Shown: piece by piece, positions 62,969 through 64,000 of the stretch
Layout of the letters: the number at the start of each line of letters is the position of its first letter
How positions within the stretch are numbered: the first letter of the stretch is position 1
Assembly: GCA_021154985.1 (NCBI GenBank)
Contig: JAJNQE010000054.1
Coordinates: 28,418-92,417 of the forward strand
Length of the DNA stretch: 64,000 nucleotides
Reading direction: 5' to 3'
DNA from: Hydrogenophaga sp.
Lineage (GTDB): Bacteria; Pseudomonadota; Gammaproteobacteria; Burkholderiales; Burkholderiaceae_C
Notes under the pieces: generated by a model
The model's input: the letters and a program-made list of their open reading frames with translations, nothing else
Databases searched by the model: none
Told to the model about the DNA's origin: nothing
Position numbers and translations under genes: made by a program

Positions 62969-63667
62969 TCAGCGGGGCAGCTCGATGTTGACCTGCCGCA
63001 AGCCCGCCGGTGGCGCCGGAAAGTCGCGCAGGGCGGCGTCCAGCATGGCCGTCCACAGGGCGTTGGAGCTGTTCCAGCGGCCGTCGTGCGCAGCGCGGGT
63101 CTCGTACACCACCCGCCCGCTGGCTGCGTGGCGGATCACCAGCGACACCTCACGCTTGTAGTACGGCGTGTCCATGCGCAGGAAGAGCGGCGCGTAGATG
63201 ATCTGGCCGGTGCCGGTCACCACGTAGTCGCGCCCGGGAAAACCGAAGCCCGGCCCGAAGCCGCCACCCCAGTAACCGTCGTAGGGGCTCTCCCACGGGG
63301 CACGCGGCAAGCGCAAGGTGCCACCGCTGACCTCCACCGTCCACGGCGGTGTCACGCTGGCTGCAGCAGGCGTCCAGCCCACCCGTGACAAGGCGATGGT
63401 GGCCAGCTTTTCCAGTTCGTCCTGACCGGCTCCGGTGCGGCTGTCCTGTTGGGAGGGCAGCCGCTCGAAGCGAAAGACCTGGGGCGCCTGCGGAATGGCA
63501 GAGGCTGCGCCGCTGGGGGTGGGCCGGTCGGTCCAGCGCGCGTAGCTCTGCACCTGGTTGTCCACCAGAAACACGCTGGCGCAGCCGCTGAGTGCGAGCA
63601 GCGCGCCGGCGGCAACGGCCGTGCGCAACAGGCTGCTCCAGGGGTGGGTTGGGATCGGCGTTGTCAT
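62969..63667 (-). CDS. DUF4136-like lipoprotein
   Basis: 232 residues with lipobox LSGC (Cys29). The mature part begins VFLVDNQVQSYARW and FRFERLPSQQ, then a Gly-rich stretch (YWGGGFGPGFGFPGRD), followed by YKREVSLVIRHAASGRVVYETRA and a helical end WTAMLDAALRDFP. This arrangement resembles DUF4136 envelope lipoproteins; function is unknown. It ends 15 bp from the convergent hybrid kinase gene. Confidence 0.78.
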   Translation of the reverse strand: MTTPIPTHPWSSLLRTAVAAGALLALSGCASVFLVDNQVQSYARWTDRPTPSGAASAIPQAPQVFRFERLPSQQDSRTGAGQDELEKLATIALSRVGWTPAAASVTPPWTVEVSGGTLRLPRAPWESPYDGYWGGGFGPGFGFPGRDYVVTGTGQIIYAPLFLRMDTPYYKREVSLVIRHAASGRVVYETRAAHDGRWNSSNALWTAMLDAALRDFPAPPAGLRQVNIELPR

Positions 63668-63708
63668 TGAGACTCCATGGAAAGTGGAAAGCGCCTGGCC
63701 CGATGCCC

Positions 63709-64000
63709 TCAGTGCGCCGTCGAAATCGGTATGACCGCGCGCGCGCCGCTGGTGTTCCCCCGGTTGTCCGGTTCTTCTGGTGGAAGGGCCGGCGCCACGG
63801 TGGGCAGGGGTTCGTCGTCAAAGGCCTTGTCGCCGTCTTCGCTCGCCTCACCGGTGGCGCGGATGGTTTCAAAAGGAAACAGCGAGCGGTCCATCAGGTG
63901 GCTGGGCACGATGTTCTGCAGCGCAGAAAACATGTTCTCCACGCGGCCCGGAAAACGCTTCTCCCAGTCCTTGAGCATCAAGCCCACCTGCTTGCGCTGC
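63709..64000 (-). CDS. Unknown protein, C-terminal part only (cut by window edge)
   Basis: The last ~97 residues are visible: a helical stretch (KQVGLMLKDWEKRFPGRVE, ALQNIVPSHLMDRSLFPFET) and then an acidic, Pro-rich tail (FDDEPLPTVAPALPPEEPDN). The frame is open to the right edge, so the start lies outside the window. I do not recognise the family from this fragment. It is co-directional with the DUF4136-like gene, 41 bp upstream of it. Confidence 0.65.
   Translation of the reverse strand, partial: QRKQVGLMLKDWEKRFPGRVENMFSALQNIVPSHLMDRSLFPFETIRATGEASEDGDKAFDDEPLPTVAPALPPEEPDNRGNTSGARAVIPISTAH

Overview
This window is high-GC chromosomal DNA (roughly two thirds G+C by eye) from a betaproteobacterium, most likely order Burkholderiales, family Comamonadaceae, with a Hydrogenophaga-like gene order. 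Supporting signs are the Lys/Ala-rich histone H1-like protein, the pilSR-PP0621-ccsA-like-ffh neighbourhood, the hemL-thiD | rubA-pilGHIJ-chpA block, the dusB-fis-purH run and a paa (phenylacetate) fragment. This is inference from gene content; no search was run. I see no phage, IS element, integrase, rRNA or CRISPR. Coding density is very high, and many neighbouring genes overlap as ATGA or TGATG.

Layout. 0-5 kb (minus): a partial H1-like gene, then class Ia ribonucleotide reductase nrdB and nrdA, with a promoter and two NrdR-type boxes upstream of nrdA. 5.2-10.2 kb (minus): ampD, the PilR/PilS sigma-54 two-component system, a PP0621-type small protein and a CcsA/YpjD-like membrane protein. 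10.4-17.8 kb (plus): ffh, then an IclR regulator divergent from a tightly overlapping run of SDR, flavin monooxygenase, bile-acid-symporter-family transporter, epimerase-like SDR and EamA exporter, which looks like an undescribed catabolic unit. 17.8-26.9 kb (minus): miaB, glrK, qseG-like lipoprotein, glrR, opgG, opgH. The opgG promoter region carries a near-perfect sigma-54 element and two exact TGTC-N10-GACA GlrR-type sites.

27.0-30.1 kb: a Blc lipocalin overlapping a DASH-type cryptochrome/photolyase, yaeQ, a tRNA with CAU anticodon and a lipoprotein-like HiPIP. 30.2-33.6 kb: divergent phenylacetate genes (enoyl-CoA hydratase | paaG-paaI-paaK) around a TetR-type palindrome. 33.8-38.5 kb: a conserved-looking unknown, an M61 peptidase, a DUF3429 protein, dsbC and a UbiH-family hydroxylase. 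38.6-43.1 kb: a MOSC protein, ychF, an S4/pseudouridine-synthase-like protein lacking its catalytic Asp, an MFS transporter and a YqaA/DedA-like protein. 43.3-48.9 kb: dusB, fis, purH, hemL, thiD and rubredoxin. 49.0-58.6 kb: the twitching-motility chemosensory cluster pilG-pilH-pilI-pilJ-chpA. 58.7-64 kb: D-threonine-aldolase-like protein, histidine phosphatase, a three-PAS hybrid kinase, a DUF4136-like lipoprotein and a partial unknown.

Together the window is mostly core chromosome with two type IV pilus control systems (PilSR and Pil-Chp). The most interesting signal is regulatory: an envelope-stress two-component system, GlrKR, appears wired through sigma-54 directly to its neighbouring periplasmic-glucan genes opgGH. 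The well-studied enterobacterial target of GlrR is instead the sRNA gene glmY.
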